Positions 1 to 8,228 are shown, counted from the first letter of the stretch. The stretch is DNA of 20,033 nt from Verrucomicrobiota bacterium (GCA_027620575.1 JAQCDT010000006.1:1-20033); one strand, 5' to 3'. Notes: a model not told the origin generated them from the letters alone. Made by a program: numbers and translations.

Positions 1-445
1 CTTGTTTAAAATAGCAAAAACCGATTCAGATCTTGCAGTAGTGATTGCTCACGAGATGGCTCATGTGGTTGCTAAGCATGGGGGTGAAAGAATGTCTCAG
101 CAGTTGCTAGCATTGGGCGGAAGCATAGTGTTATCGCAAACGACCAAGGGGGATACAAAAGAAGAACGTGAGCGCTTAATGAAGATTTATGGTTTAGGGT
201 CTTCTTTGGGATTTTTGTTACCCTACAGTCGTTTACACGAAAATGAGGCCGATCGCTTGGGCTTAATTTATATGGCACAAGCTGGTTATGATCCACGAGT
301 CGCAATTGCATTTTGGGAGCGAATGGAAAAAGAAAAATCATTTCATATACCCGAATTTATTTCGACACACCCATCAAGCAAAACTCGAATTATGGAATTG
401 AACTCATTAATGGATGAAGCCATGGTGTATTATTATGGTTATTGA
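1..445 (+). CDS. M48 family zinc metalloprotease, 3' part (5' end outside window)
   Basis: This is the C-terminal part of a zinc-dependent endopeptidase of peptidase family M48, of the periplasmic or membrane-associated BepA/LoiP-like type. The zinc-binding HEMAH (HExxH) motif lies about 17 residues into the visible part (H17, E18, H21). The third ligand is E80 in the HENEAD motif, with D84 behind it. The STHPSSKTRI segment near the end is typical of the family and precedes a short tail. A TTG codon lies at position 2, but family members have about 100 or more residues before HExxH and 'LFKIA' reads as internal sequence, so the gene almost certainly starts upstream of the window. No TPR domain follows, unlike BepA. 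The next gene starts 43 bases downstream on the same strand, so the two may be co-transcribed. Exact substrate unknown. Confidence 0.9.
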   Translation, partial: LFKIAKTDSDLAVVIAHEMAHVVAKHGGERMSQQLLALGGSIVLSQTTKGDTKEERERLMKIYGLGSSLGFLLPYSRLHENEADRLGLIYMAQAGYDPRVAIAFWERMEKEKSFHIPEFISTHPSSKTRIMELNSLMDEAMVYYYGY

Positions 446-488
446 ATCCTTTGTGACTCGTTTTAGCCTTCCTATGACTGTTTAAGCT

Positions 489-1868
489 ATGCATAATTTT
501 GACGCATTAGAGACATTGATGTCTTATCTTCGATTTCCTTCCGTATCGACAGACAAAAAATTTCATGAAGGTATGAAAGGGGCTCGAGACTTTATTGGAG
601 ATCTCTTGGAAAGCATGGGATTTTCAGTCGAATTAGTGAAGACAGAGTGCCATCCGATCATTTTAGCTGAACGTTTTGTTGGAGAGGGCCTCCCACATAT
701 TGTTTTATATGGTCATTATGATGTTCAGCCGGCAGATCCACTAGATTTATGGGATAGTGATGCATTTGAACCTGAGATTAGAAATGGGCGAATTTATGGA
801 CGAGGCTCTGCCGACAATAAAGGACCCACGATGGTTCATATAGGTGCTTTGCAACAAGTCTTGTCAGAGCAACCCGATTTAGCCTTGAACATTACTTATG
901 TCATTGAAGGTGAAGAAGAGATGGGAAGTCCAAGTATGCCGGAATTTTTTGATCGCTACGCTGAGCGATTATCTAAAGCCGATATGATGTTTGTTTCTGA
1001 TACAGGCAGCCCGACAACTGACCAAATAGTCATTACAACAGCCTTACGAGGTTTAGTTGAGCTTGAAATAAAGGTAAAAGGCCCAAAGAGTGATTTGCAT
1101 TCAGGGATTTATGGAGGAGCTGTTTATAATCCTTTGCACGCGATGTCAGAGATTATTGCTAGCTTACATAATCAAGATGGGAGTGTGAATGTTCCTGGAT
1201 TTTATGATGGGGTTTCCAAAATTGAAGAGTGGGAGCGAGATGAACTCAAACGCTACCCAATGAATTTGGCGGAGTATCAATCCATGCTCGAAGTACCAGG
1301 TTTTTATCAACCAAGAGGATTTTCTCCATTGGAGGCGGTACGTTTTGAGCCAACTTTAGAAATCAATGGTATGGGAGGAGGCTATCAAGGTGAAGGCACT
1401 AAAACGATTATACCGAGTGAGGCATTTGCAAAAATCACCTGTCGTTTAGTTGCAGGACAAAATGGTGATAATGTTCAGAATCTTGTAGTTCAAGCCATTG
1501 AGGATCGATGCCCAGAGGGAGTTAAGCTGGAGGTGCGTCGTGGCTGTTTCGCTAATGCTTATAGTATTATTCCACCTAATAAATCTGAGGCAGTGGAAAC
1601 TTCTGATTTTGTGAAAAGTGCTTTTTCTGTTACGGATACTGCAATTCAAAAGCAATTTGGTCGCTCGCCTCTCTATCTTAGAGAAGGTGGTAGTATTCCT
1701 GTAATTGCAGATTTTAAGAACCGTGCGGGTCTTGATGCGATAATGGTTGGACTATTTACCCCAGAAGATAATTTGCATGCTCCTAATGAAAGCTTTGATA
1801 TCGAGCTAATGAAGAAAGCAACTGCTACTTTTGCTGATATATTCCGCACTTTGGGGAAGCCGAAATAG
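489..1868 (+). CDS. M20 family dipeptidase (carnosinase/CNDP-like)
   Basis: This is a cytosolic di-zinc metallopeptidase of family M20 that probably hydrolyses dipeptides or removes terminal residues from small peptides. At 459 residues it has the usual length. The metal-site motifs are present in order: H76 and D78 in GHYDVQP, D109 in SADNKG, E143/E144 in EGEEEMGS (general base and ligand), D171 in SDTG, H204 in DLHSG from the inserted dimerisation domain, and H430 in NLHAPNE near the C-terminus. The SDLHSGIYGG segment marks the start of the lid domain, as in CNDP/PepV-type members. No signal peptide is visible. The ATG has no clear Shine-Dalgarno sequence, which is common in this window. 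It lies 43 bases after the M48 gene and ends 45 bases before the convergent Pal gene. True substrate range cannot be read from sequence. Confidence 0.92.
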   Translation: MHNFDALETLMSYLRFPSVSTDKKFHEGMKGARDFIGDLLESMGFSVELVKTECHPIILAERFVGEGLPHIVLYGHYDVQPADPLDLWDSDAFEPEIRNGRIYGRGSADNKGPTMVHIGALQQVLSEQPDLALNITYVIEGEEEMGSPSMPEFFDRYAERLSKADMMFVSDTGSPTTDQIVITTALRGLVELEIKVKGPKSDLHSGIYGGAVYNPLHAMSEIIASLHNQDGSVNVPGFYDGVSKIEEWERDELKRYPMNLAEYQSMLEVPGFYQPRGFSPLEAVRFEPTLEINGMGGGYQGEGTKTIIPSEAFAKITCRLVAGQNGDNVQNLVVQAIEDRCPEGVKLEVRRGCFANAYSIIPPNKSEAVETSDFVKSAFSVTDTAIQKQFGRSPLYLREGGSIPVIADFKNRAGLDAIMVGLFTPEDNLHAPNESFDIELMKKATATFADIFRTLGKPK

Positions 1869-1913
1869 CATTAGGCAATGATGGAGGAGCGGATTTTCTC
1901 TATGGCAATCTAT

Positions 1914-2471
1914 TTACTTCAGGAGAATAAGGTCGGCTCTTCGATCAATTTTTGCATTTGATTTTGAGAGACCTATTTTAGCTTCTAAGCTACCGATAGA
2001 AACTGTATGGATGCGATCCGATTGTATGCCTTGATCTTCCATGTAAAGCGCAACACTGTTTGCCCTTAAATCACCGAGTGCGAGATTGTATTCTTCAGTA
2101 CCATACCAATCGCAACGTCCCTTGATCAATATTTCATATTCTGGATTATCCTTTAGATAAGTGACGGCATTTAAAAGAATAGGTCGTTGTGTTCCATCGA
2201 CGGCCATTGAATCAAAAGCAAAATAGATAGGATCAAAAACACCGAGAATCATTTGCTTTCCATTATAAGTCTCGTTGCTGAATTTTCCATTTCTTGTTTC
2301 TAAGTTACCAGCATCTGGGCCAAAATTTAAAGTAGAACCATCATCAAAAACCGCTTTATTTAAGCCGATTGGTCCCGATGGAGTTGGTCTATCTTGTCTT
2401 GTGGTTGAGCAAGATGCTAAGAAAATGCTTAAAGATAGTAGAAGAAATAGAGTGCTAATGAAACGAAACAT
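1914..2471 (-). CDS. pal: Pal/OmpA-family peptidoglycan-associated lipoprotein
   Basis: This is an outer-membrane-type lipoprotein with a C-terminal OmpA domain that binds peptidoglycan, as in the Pal member of the Tol-Pal system. Residues 1-20 form a lipoprotein signal peptide with a hydrophobic core and the lipobox LASC, and C21 is the expected lipidated residue. The OmpA domain covers roughly residues 75-185. It includes FDPIYFAFDS at its start, GRCDWYG (the counterpart of GHTDERG in Pal, with D121 kept) and NLALGDLRANSV, in which R136 is the usual diaminopimelate-binding arginine. Residues 22-74 look like a flexible linker. Total length (185) fits Pal. No tolB is adjacent, so this could be another OmpA-family lipoprotein. 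It is divergent from the CbiX-like gene, 64 bases apart. A match to TTGCGA - 17 nt - TAAATA upstream is too weak to call a promoter. Confidence 0.82.
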   Translation of the reverse strand: MFRFISTLFLLLSLSIFLASCSTTRQDRPTPSGPIGLNKAVFDDGSTLNFGPDAGNLETRNGKFSNETYNGKQMILGVFDPIYFAFDSMAVDGTQRPILLNAVTYLKDNPEYEILIKGRCDWYGTEEYNLALGDLRANSVALYMEDQGIQSDRIHTVSIGSLEAKIGLSKSNAKIDRRADLILLK

Positions 2472-2535
2472 AATGACTATTTATGAGGATTTAATTTGAG
2501 TCGCAATCCTTTTTCTAATATTCCATTAATAAATT

Positions 2536-3399
2536 TTGAAAAAACAATATACAGTGCTTCTTTTTGATAATGGTTCTTTGCGACCAGATGCGACTTTTGC
2601 CCTTAGGGCGATTGCAAAAAACTTAAGTAAACAGCTTGGAATGCGTGTGGAGGGAGTGAGTTTGCTTCATTCGCATAAAATTGAGGCGGACAAATTAAAT
2701 GGAGAACCTGCCACCATCATAAGAAGGCGTTTTAAGCTCGGTATTTCAAATGAAGAACATCATTTTATATGCCTGCCTTTGTTTTTAGGGCCGAGTTTAG
2801 CAATCACTGATTACTTAATGGAATTGATTGAAGAGGCTAAGGTTCTCTGTCCCGAAATTGAGATTTTAGTGGCTCCGCCCTTAGCCGGTTGGGATGTAAC
2901 AAATCCGGATCATCGTCTAGCACAAATTCTAGCAGAACAAGTAAGCACTATAATCGGACAAAATGCTCTAAGCCGTTCAACAAATCTAGTCCTTGTCGAT
3001 CATGGTTCACCCATTGAAAAGCTTTCTATTTTGAGAAATACAGTAACGAATCAACTGAAGGATTTATTAGGTAATTCAGTCAGTACGACTACAGCTTGTT
3101 CAATGGAACGAAGAGAAGGGGAAGCCTATGCATTTAATGATCCTTTGCTTGAAACTATTTCTTTTGATACAGTATCGAAAGACGCCTCTTTGGAATCTTT
3201 AGTGGTGGCAATGTTTTTTCTCTTGCCTGGCCGTCATGCTGGTGAAGGGGGTGACGTTGATGAAATTCTTCAAGGTTTAGTGGAGAATGCAAAAATCAAA
3301 AACTTTTTTAAGACAGACTTAATTGCGACTCATCCTTTGATTTATTCAATTTTGGAGGATAGAGTGAAATCAGTATTGGATAATTCGTCAGAGGCTTAA
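2536..3399 (+). CDS. Two-domain CbiX/SirB-like (sirohydrochlorin chelatase family) protein
   Basis: The protein of 287 residues reads as two tandem CbiX-type chelatase folds. The family inserts Co2+ or Fe2+ into sirohydrochlorin, using two His per active domain. The second half keeps both signatures: VDHGSP with H156, and LLPGRHAGEGGD with H234. In the first half the matching positions are changed: FDNGS has N12 where His is usual, and LPLFLGPSLAITD (about residues 80-92) has no His. The first half may therefore be structural only. TTG at 2536 is the start, because an in-frame TAA lies at 2530-2532 and the next Met would remove conserved sequence. No Shine-Dalgarno is visible. No cobalamin or siroheme gene is nearby, so the true substrate is uncertain. 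The 3' end overlaps the convergent P-loop/DRTGG gene by 12 bases. Confidence 0.7.
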   Translation: MKKQYTVLLFDNGSLRPDATFALRAIAKNLSKQLGMRVEGVSLLHSHKIEADKLNGEPATIIRRRFKLGISNEEHHFICLPLFLGPSLAITDYLMELIEEAKVLCPEIEILVAPPLAGWDVTNPDHRLAQILAEQVSTIIGQNALSRSTNLVLVDHGSPIEKLSILRNTVTNQLKDLLGNSVSTTTACSMERREGEAYAFNDPLLETISFDTVSKDASLESLVVAMFFLLPGRHAGEGGDVDEILQGLVENAKIKNFFKTDLIATHPLIYSILEDRVKSVLDNSSEA

Positions 3400-4551
3400 T
3401 TTAAAAGCTTCCTCGATTTCATTAAGGTCTATATTCGACTTCAAGATTTCTTTAATGATAGAAATCTTATCAAAATCATGTGGCTGTGTCTTGATGTTCA
3501 TTTTATTCATGCGACTGATCACAGAATAACTCGTATCGTTTGAAAGAATGAAAGGAATTTCAGATGCTTGAATATCGGCTAATGTAGCATCATTAGGCTT
3601 GATTGCATTTGTAAGGATAAGACCCGACAACATAGTGGCCTTGTTTGATTTCATGCAAGGCTGTATGATATCTTCACGATCTCCGGACGAAATTATCAAT
3701 GTTCCTTCTTCAATATCATCAATTGTACTCAGTCCAGTCTTAGCTCCGATCACTACTTTTTTGATTTTTTTAGATTGAATATTATGGGTTGTATTTAGGC
3801 ATTCTCCATTGATCTCATGAATAATTTGAGATAAGCTGGGTTCTGAAAGTTTCGCGTTTTCAGGTATAACCCCGAGAAGCTTCAAGTTCATTTTTTCAAG
3901 TGCTTGACCGCAATAATGTTTAATAAAATCAAGTTTATCCGGCTGAACTTTATTGATGATAACGCCTATAATATCGACGCCTGCTTTTTCAAAAAGAGCT
4001 TGATTCAAGGCAATCTCATCTATGGGTCGCCCGATACCGCCACTGGCAATAATAATGGCTTTGGCATTAAGAATTTTTGCTACTGCTGCATTGGATAAAT
4101 CAAATACAGACCCAACCCCAGCATGACCTGTGCCTTCAATAATGATATAATCTTTTTCGTAAGCAGCTCGGTCAAAAGAACGGCACAATCGGTTTAAGAT
4201 TTCAGGATAAATAGATTCCGAATCGTCTAAATAGTTTTTAGTGAAATCTTTATCCACAACAATCGGGCTCATTGCTTGTATAGGAACAGAAACATCAAAA
4301 GTTTCCGTCAGGAGAAAACTATCTTCATCAATTTTCTCTCCATTGACATCAACAAACCTTTGTCCTACGGGTTTGATATAGCCAATTTTCTTTTGTCCAT
4401 CATTTAGTGCAGAATAAAGGCCGAGACTTGTCGTCGTTTTACCGTCATTCATTCGGGTAGCAGCAATAAAAATTCTTTTAGTACTTTTGTTTCTTGGCTT
4501 TTCTAATATTTCAGAGTCGTTAGACCCTCCGAAGAGTGATTGTATGTCCAT
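3388..4551 (-). CDS. BioD-like P-loop NTPase with DRTGG domain (free-standing Pta N-terminal region)
   Basis: The protein of 387 residues corresponds to the non-catalytic N-terminal part of long phosphate acetyltransferases such as the 714-residue E. coli Pta. Residues about 25-225 form a dethiobiotin-synthetase-like P-loop domain, with GKTT at 37-40 in ATRMNDGKTTTS, IIEGTGHAG as the acidic strand and GVIINKV as a later core strand. The P-loop looks intact, so nucleotide binding is plausible. A DRTGG-type domain follows (about 225-345), introduced by LLGVIPEN and containing IISSGDRED. In long Pta enzymes this region is thought to affect allosteric control and oligomerisation. The gene lies 15 bases downstream of the catalytic pta gene on the same strand. 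AGGA at 4565-4568 overlaps the pta stop codon and is a possible ribosome-binding site, 13 bases from the ATG. A free-standing regulatory partner is inference. Confidence 0.75.
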   Translation of the reverse strand: MDIQSLFGGSNDSEILEKPRNKSTKRIFIAATRMNDGKTTTSLGLYSALNDGQKKIGYIKPVGQRFVDVNGEKIDEDSFLLTETFDVSVPIQAMSPIVVDKDFTKNYLDDSESIYPEILNRLCRSFDRAAYEKDYIIIEGTGHAGVGSVFDLSNAAVAKILNAKAIIIASGGIGRPIDEIALNQALFEKAGVDIIGVIINKVQPDKLDFIKHYCGQALEKMNLKLLGVIPENAKLSEPSLSQIIHEINGECLNTTHNIQSKKIKKVVIGAKTGLSTIDDIEEGTLIISSGDREDIIQPCMKSNKATMLSGLILTNAIKPNDATLADIQASEIPFILSNDTSYSVISRMNKMNIKTQPHDFDKISIIKEILKSNIDLNEIEEAFKLSL

Positions 4552-4566
4552 TATGATTGATATATC

Positions 4567-5646
4567 CTACTGTTTAAGAATGTCCTTAATGTCTTCATTG
4601 AGGGCATTATCTGGGGTAGGGTATAGTAGATCATGGTCAATGGCTTGAGAGGCAACCATAACCGCAGTTCCAAAAATGTCGCCTGCGTAGGTGCCTCGAC
4701 TAATTTCAGCCGCAGGTCTTGAAAAACCTGTCAAAATCGGTCCGTATTGTCGGCTATGGGTAAAGTAATTAATTGCTTTAGAAGCGATGTTAGCCGATTG
4801 CAAATCAGGAAAAATCAGCACATTAGCATATCCTGCAACAGTTCCAGAAAGCGATTTATTTTCGGCTACTCTAGGATCAAGAGCGGCATCAAGTTGGAGT
4901 TCTCCATCAATATCCATATCTATTGAGATAGATTTAGCTAATTGCTTTGCTAATTGAGTAGCCGCTTTCATCTTTTGTATAGGGGCATGTGAGTCTTTTC
5001 CTATCGATTGACTAGAGTAACTTAGAAATGCTACTTTAGGCTTTTTATTGGTTAGTTGATAACTGAGAGCGGCAGTATTGATGGCAATTTGAGCCAGTTG
5101 TTCAATACTTGGCTCTGGTACAACTGCACAGTCTGCTAGGAAAAGCTCTTTGTCTTGACCTGTGGTTTGGTCTTCTAAATCAAATATATTAAGCGATGAT
5201 ATGAGTTTATTTTTGTTTTGAAAGGGAATGATTTGTAAAAGTGGTCTCAGTGAGCTTGAGGCTTGAGAATTTGCCCCAGCCACCATTGCATCTGCTTGGC
5301 TCGTGGCTAACATTATTGCAGCAAAATATGTATTTTTATCGAGTAGTCGCTCTAAATCAATTTCTCCTTTGTCTTTAAAGCGATAAATGGAATGCAAAAA
5401 TTGCCTAAATCGTGGTCTTTCCTCCGATGTTAATGGATCAATGATTCGAATATGGTCTAGTTTAATGTCTAGCTTATTCGCGAGTTCTTTGATCTCTAGA
5501 CGATTTCCCAAGAGAATAGGAACGCCTAATTTTTTTACAGCAAACTTACGGGCCGCTTGAAGGATTCGCACATCATTACCTTCGGGAAAGACAACTCGTT
5601 TTGGGTGACGTTCCAGTCGCAGGCATAAATTATTGATTAATGACAT
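4567..5646 (-). CDS. pta: Phosphate acetyltransferase, catalytic (short) form
   Basis: This enzyme interconverts acetyl-CoA plus phosphate and acetyl phosphate plus CoA, and usually pairs with acetate kinase (no ackA is visible here). At 359 residues it matches the short, catalytic-only Pta class. PTA_PTB-domain landmarks appear in order: VVFPEGNDVRILQAA near residue 18, DAMVAGANSQASSSLRP, VAFLSYSSQSIG, DGELQLDAALDPRVA, ANVLIFPDLQSANI and GPILTGFSRPAAEISRG. The ATG at 5646 gives the expected N-terminus; no Shine-Dalgarno is clear. A TATAAT lies at 5680-5675 with no good -35. The P-loop/DRTGG gene follows after 15 bases, so the two look like an operon. Compared with the E. coli fusion, the domain order along the DNA is reversed. 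Some drift is visible around the SQASSSLRP region, where HTTADTVRP is more usual. Confidence 0.9.
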   Translation of the reverse strand: MSLINNLCLRLERHPKRVVFPEGNDVRILQAARKFAVKKLGVPILLGNRLEIKELANKLDIKLDHIRIIDPLTSEERPRFRQFLHSIYRFKDKGEIDLERLLDKNTYFAAIMLATSQADAMVAGANSQASSSLRPLLQIIPFQNKNKLISSLNIFDLEDQTTGQDKELFLADCAVVPEPSIEQLAQIAINTAALSYQLTNKKPKVAFLSYSSQSIGKDSHAPIQKMKAATQLAKQLAKSISIDMDIDGELQLDAALDPRVAENKSLSGTVAGYANVLIFPDLQSANIASKAINYFTHSRQYGPILTGFSRPAAEISRGTYAGDIFGTAVMVASQAIDHDLLYPTPDNALNEDIKDILKQ

Positions 5647-5674
5647 ATTAATTAAACGAACTATTGCTTAATAA

Positions 5675-5680
5675 ATTATA
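5675..5680 (-). promoter_or_regulatory. Candidate -10 box for pta
   Basis: A perfect TATAAT on the minus strand sits about 28 bases before the pta ATG, which would give a leader of roughly 20 bases. The hexamer at a 17-base spacing (CGGGTA) is not a recognisable -35. In an AT-rich gap this could be chance. Confidence 0.3.
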
Positions 5681-5707
5681 AAATAAGTTTATATTCCTAC
5701 CCGTTAA

Positions 5708-5791
5708 ATGAAAGAAATCGAGCTTTATCGTTTTTTTCTACAAATAATATGCTTCAGTTTTATGGATTCCGTCCTATTGTTTTTAGGTTAA
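5708..5791 (+). other. Doubtful 27-codon reading frame just upstream of murJ
   Basis: ATG at 5708 opens a frame of 27 codons ending at TAA 5789-5791, nine bases before the murJ GTG. The product would start MKEIELYRFFLQ and be strongly hydrophobic, ending in MDSVLLFLG. No Shine-Dalgarno sequence is seen, and an open frame of this length is not rare in AT-rich DNA. It could be a leader peptide whose translation feeds into murJ, or chance. The rest of the pta-murJ gap (5647-5800) holds only AT-rich sequence and a T-run at about 5730-5737. Confidence 0.15.
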
Positions 5792-5800
5792 ATCATTCCT

Positions 5801-7348
5801 GTGAGCCAAGATCTAAAAAATGTAGCCTCTGTCAGTTTGACTACCGTGTTATCTCGTGTGACAGGATTACTTCGTGATGTTTTAATATTTGCAGCACTCG
5901 GTGCTAGTGCTTGGAGTTCGGCATTCATCGTCGGATTCACTATACCTAATTTATTTCGCCGTCTTTTTGGTGAAGGTGCTCTGTCTTCCGCATTCATACC
6001 TGTTTTTTCTTCAATTATTGAAAAAAAGAATGTGCAATCAGCATTGGCTTTTTTCAGTCATTTTATTGTACGGTGGACTCTATTACTGACTGGATTGGCT
6101 TTAGCCTTGGTGGTGCTTGTACAATTATTTTTAAGTATGGGTACTTTTTCAGAGCGATGGGTATTATCGTTTAAAATATTTCAATGGCTCATGCCCTATA
6201 TGATTTTTATTTGTTTAGCGGCAATTTTCAGTGGAGCTTTAAATTCTATAGGACGCTTTTTCTCAGCTTCTTTCGCCCCAGTATTATTTAATTTAGTATT
6301 AATCGTGTCCGTTGTAATTGGAATTATCCAAGGTATTGATGAGGCAGGAATAATTATATGGCTTTGTGGGGGTGTTTTGTTAGGAGGCTTGCTTCAGTTG
6401 CTTTTACCGCTTGTCGATTTGAAAAAGCAGGGATGGTCGGTCAATAGAACAAGTCATGCTGATGAATTTTCTGAATCTTTTGAATCGTTTCGTGTATTAT
6501 TCTTACCGAGCCTATTAGGGGCAGCAGTCTTACAAATTAACATTTTAGTCAGTCGCTTACTGGCTAATACTTTAGATGATACAGCGGTCTCGCTCTTGTA
6601 TGTTTCGAGCCGAATGATGGAATTACCGCTGGGCGTTTTCACAATTGCTGTTGTGACTGTATTTTTTCCTGTAATGTCTCGAACATTTGAGAGTAGCTCG
6701 CTTGACTCATTTGCTGACGTTATTCTTAAAGGTTTACGCTTTATTTTAATTATTGTTTTACCTGCTGCAGTAGGCCTGTCTGTATTGTCCAAAGAAATCT
6801 TAATAGTATTATTTGAATGGGGCTCATTCAGACTATCCGATGTTCATGCAACGGTTCCTATTTTAATTATTTATGCCGTAGCCCTGCCTTTTTATTCTAT
6901 CACTACTTTTGCAGTACGTTGTTTTTATGCTGGTAAAGATATGAAATTACCCGTTCGTTTATCTATTTGGTTTTTAATTTTGAATACGGTCTTTAGCCTT
7001 ATCTTTATGAATCTTTGGGGAGTATATGGATTGGCTTTTGCCAATCTTTTGTCGGCAATTTTGCATACATTTTTTATAGGAAAAGCGATGAAAGACAGCT
7101 ACAAAATTTCCTTCAGCAAAGGTTTAAAACATCTATTAGTACCTATATTTGTAGGCTTAATTTTAATTGCCTTAATCAGTCTATTAGGGAAGGGCGTTGT
7201 ATCCTATTTTGATTGTACGCATAAAATGCATGCATTCATTTCAGTTTCTGTATTGATTCCGCTCAGTGTAGGTGCCTACTTTTTTGTCCTTCAATTGTTT
7301 AAAATATCAGATTTTTCATCCATAAAATTATGGAAATCTAATAATTAA
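5801..7348 (+). CDS. murJ: Lipid II flippase MurJ
   Basis: MurJ moves the lipid-linked peptidoglycan precursor lipid II across the inner membrane; it belongs to the MviN/MOP superfamily. The 515 residues are strongly hydrophobic throughout, consistent with the usual 14 membrane segments. The N-terminal signature is clear: LSRVTGLLRD with R19 and R25, then IPNLFRRLFGEGALSSAF with R53, and SSRMMELPLGV with R271. These match R18, R24, R52 and R270 of E. coli MurJ with a constant offset of one. The positions matching E. coli D39 and D269 are both Ser here (S40, S270). The GTG start at 5801 gives the standard N-terminus; a weak TAGG lies about 13 bases upstream. The 3' end overlaps the convergent TPR gene by 11 bases. 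Confidence 0.95.
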   Translation: MSQDLKNVASVSLTTVLSRVTGLLRDVLIFAALGASAWSSAFIVGFTIPNLFRRLFGEGALSSAFIPVFSSIIEKKNVQSALAFFSHFIVRWTLLLTGLALALVVLVQLFLSMGTFSERWVLSFKIFQWLMPYMIFICLAAIFSGALNSIGRFFSASFAPVLFNLVLIVSVVIGIIQGIDEAGIIIWLCGGVLLGGLLQLLLPLVDLKKQGWSVNRTSHADEFSESFESFRVLFLPSLLGAAVLQINILVSRLLANTLDDTAVSLLYVSSRMMELPLGVFTIAVVTVFFPVMSRTFESSSLDSFADVILKGLRFILIIVLPAAVGLSVLSKEILIVLFEWGSFRLSDVHATVPILIIYAVALPFYSITTFAVRCFYAGKDMKLPVRLSIWFLILNTVFSLIFMNLWGVYGLAFANLLSAILHTFFIGKAMKDSYKISFSKGLKHLLVPIFVGLILIALISLLGKGVVSYFDCTHKMHAFISVSVLIPLSVGAYFFVLQLFKISDFSSIKLWKSNN

Positions 7349-8228
7349 ATGCATGGCTGATGGATTCTCTAGAATGCTTAAGTATATGTTTGGCAATCAG
7401 TGATTCTAAAACATCAGTTTTTTCAAAATTCTCCACCCAATTAAGGTGCATTTCTGAAGCCTGAAATTGTTCTTCATATTTAAGTTTTAGCCCGACGTAA
7501 GTATGGGCTTCTATTTCTTCTTTTTCTGATTGAACTCGGCTGATCAGTTCGGAAGTTTTAATATCTCCTTTGATAAACTGTATTATCGATGAAGGCCATC
7601 TATCGGCGACGTTTAAGTTTTTACTGTAGGTCAAGACTTGTTGCATATTTTCTTTGTCGTCAATTTGAGCATAAGAAAAATAAGCAAGTATTAAAGAATA
7701 GGGAGCTTCTATGCCCTGTTTATTAAACATTAAAGAGGCCATTTTTGCCGATTCCGCAGCGTTCAAATAGTCATTTTTGCATATTTGAGAAACAGCAATC
7801 GCATGATAGATCTTTCCATTATCGGGCTTTAAATTGAGAGCTTTTTTAAAGTGAGTGAGGGCTAAATCAGTTTGACCAAGAAATAATGCAGAATTACCTA
7901 AGCCTTCGAGTGAATGAACATCTGATGCATGTATTTCTAATACTTTTGAATAGGTGTCATAGGCTTCTTGATATTCGCTTAATTGAAAAAGGCTTTTAGC
8001 TTTGCCCATCAAGGCGGATACATAATTTGGCCTTTGTTCAAGTAATTGATCAAATTGCTCTATTGCTAAATCAAAATTACCTGCTTCTAAATTTTGAAAC
8101 CCGTCTAACTGAGTAGTATTGACTATAATGACTTCGGGTTGCGCTGGTGTCATTGTTTCTACTTGTCCATTTAAAGTTGCCGCAAAGAGACAATGAATCA
8201 GGGCAAAAAGTAATAAGCAGTCCTTCAT
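7338..8228 (-). CDS. Exported TPR-repeat protein
   Basis: I do not recognise a specific family. The 296-residue protein begins with a charged-then-hydrophobic stretch (MKDCLLLFALIHCLFAATLNG) that looks like a signal peptide or membrane anchor. Cys at 4 and 13 do not sit in a lipobox. About four tetratricopeptide repeats follow, near residues 39-72, 73-106, 107-140 and 141-174; the clearest are NFDLAIEQFDQLLEQRPNY and TDLALTHFKKALNLKPDN. The rest is helical without clear motifs. TPR proteins usually act as scaffolds, and the export signal places this one in the periplasm. It is convergent with and overlaps murJ by 11 bases, and is divergent from the MBL-fold gene. A TACAAT at 8259-8254 could be its -10 box. 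Confidence 0.75.
   Translation of the reverse strand: MKDCLLLFALIHCLFAATLNGQVETMTPAQPEVIIVNTTQLDGFQNLEAGNFDLAIEQFDQLLEQRPNYVSALMGKAKSLFQLSEYQEAYDTYSKVLEIHASDVHSLEGLGNSALFLGQTDLALTHFKKALNLKPDNGKIYHAIAVSQICKNDYLNAAESAKMASLMFNKQGIEAPYSLILAYFSYAQIDDKENMQQVLTYSKNLNVADRWPSSIIQFIKGDIKTSELISRVQSEKEEIEAHTYVGLKLKYEEQFQASEMHLNWVENFEKTDVLESLIAKHILKHSRESISHAFNY

Noticed and set aside
1..445. Complete M48 gene starting at TTG position 2
   Set aside because: The zinc motif would fall at residue 17, far too close to the N-terminus for this family; the gene is cut by the window edge.
5720..5740. Terminator-like T-run in the pta-murJ gap
   Set aside because: No stable stem precedes it and no gene ends there, since the flanking genes diverge.
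6454..6792. 112-codon minus-strand frame inside murJ
   Set aside because: It lies wholly within a strongly supported gene and has no recognisable domain.
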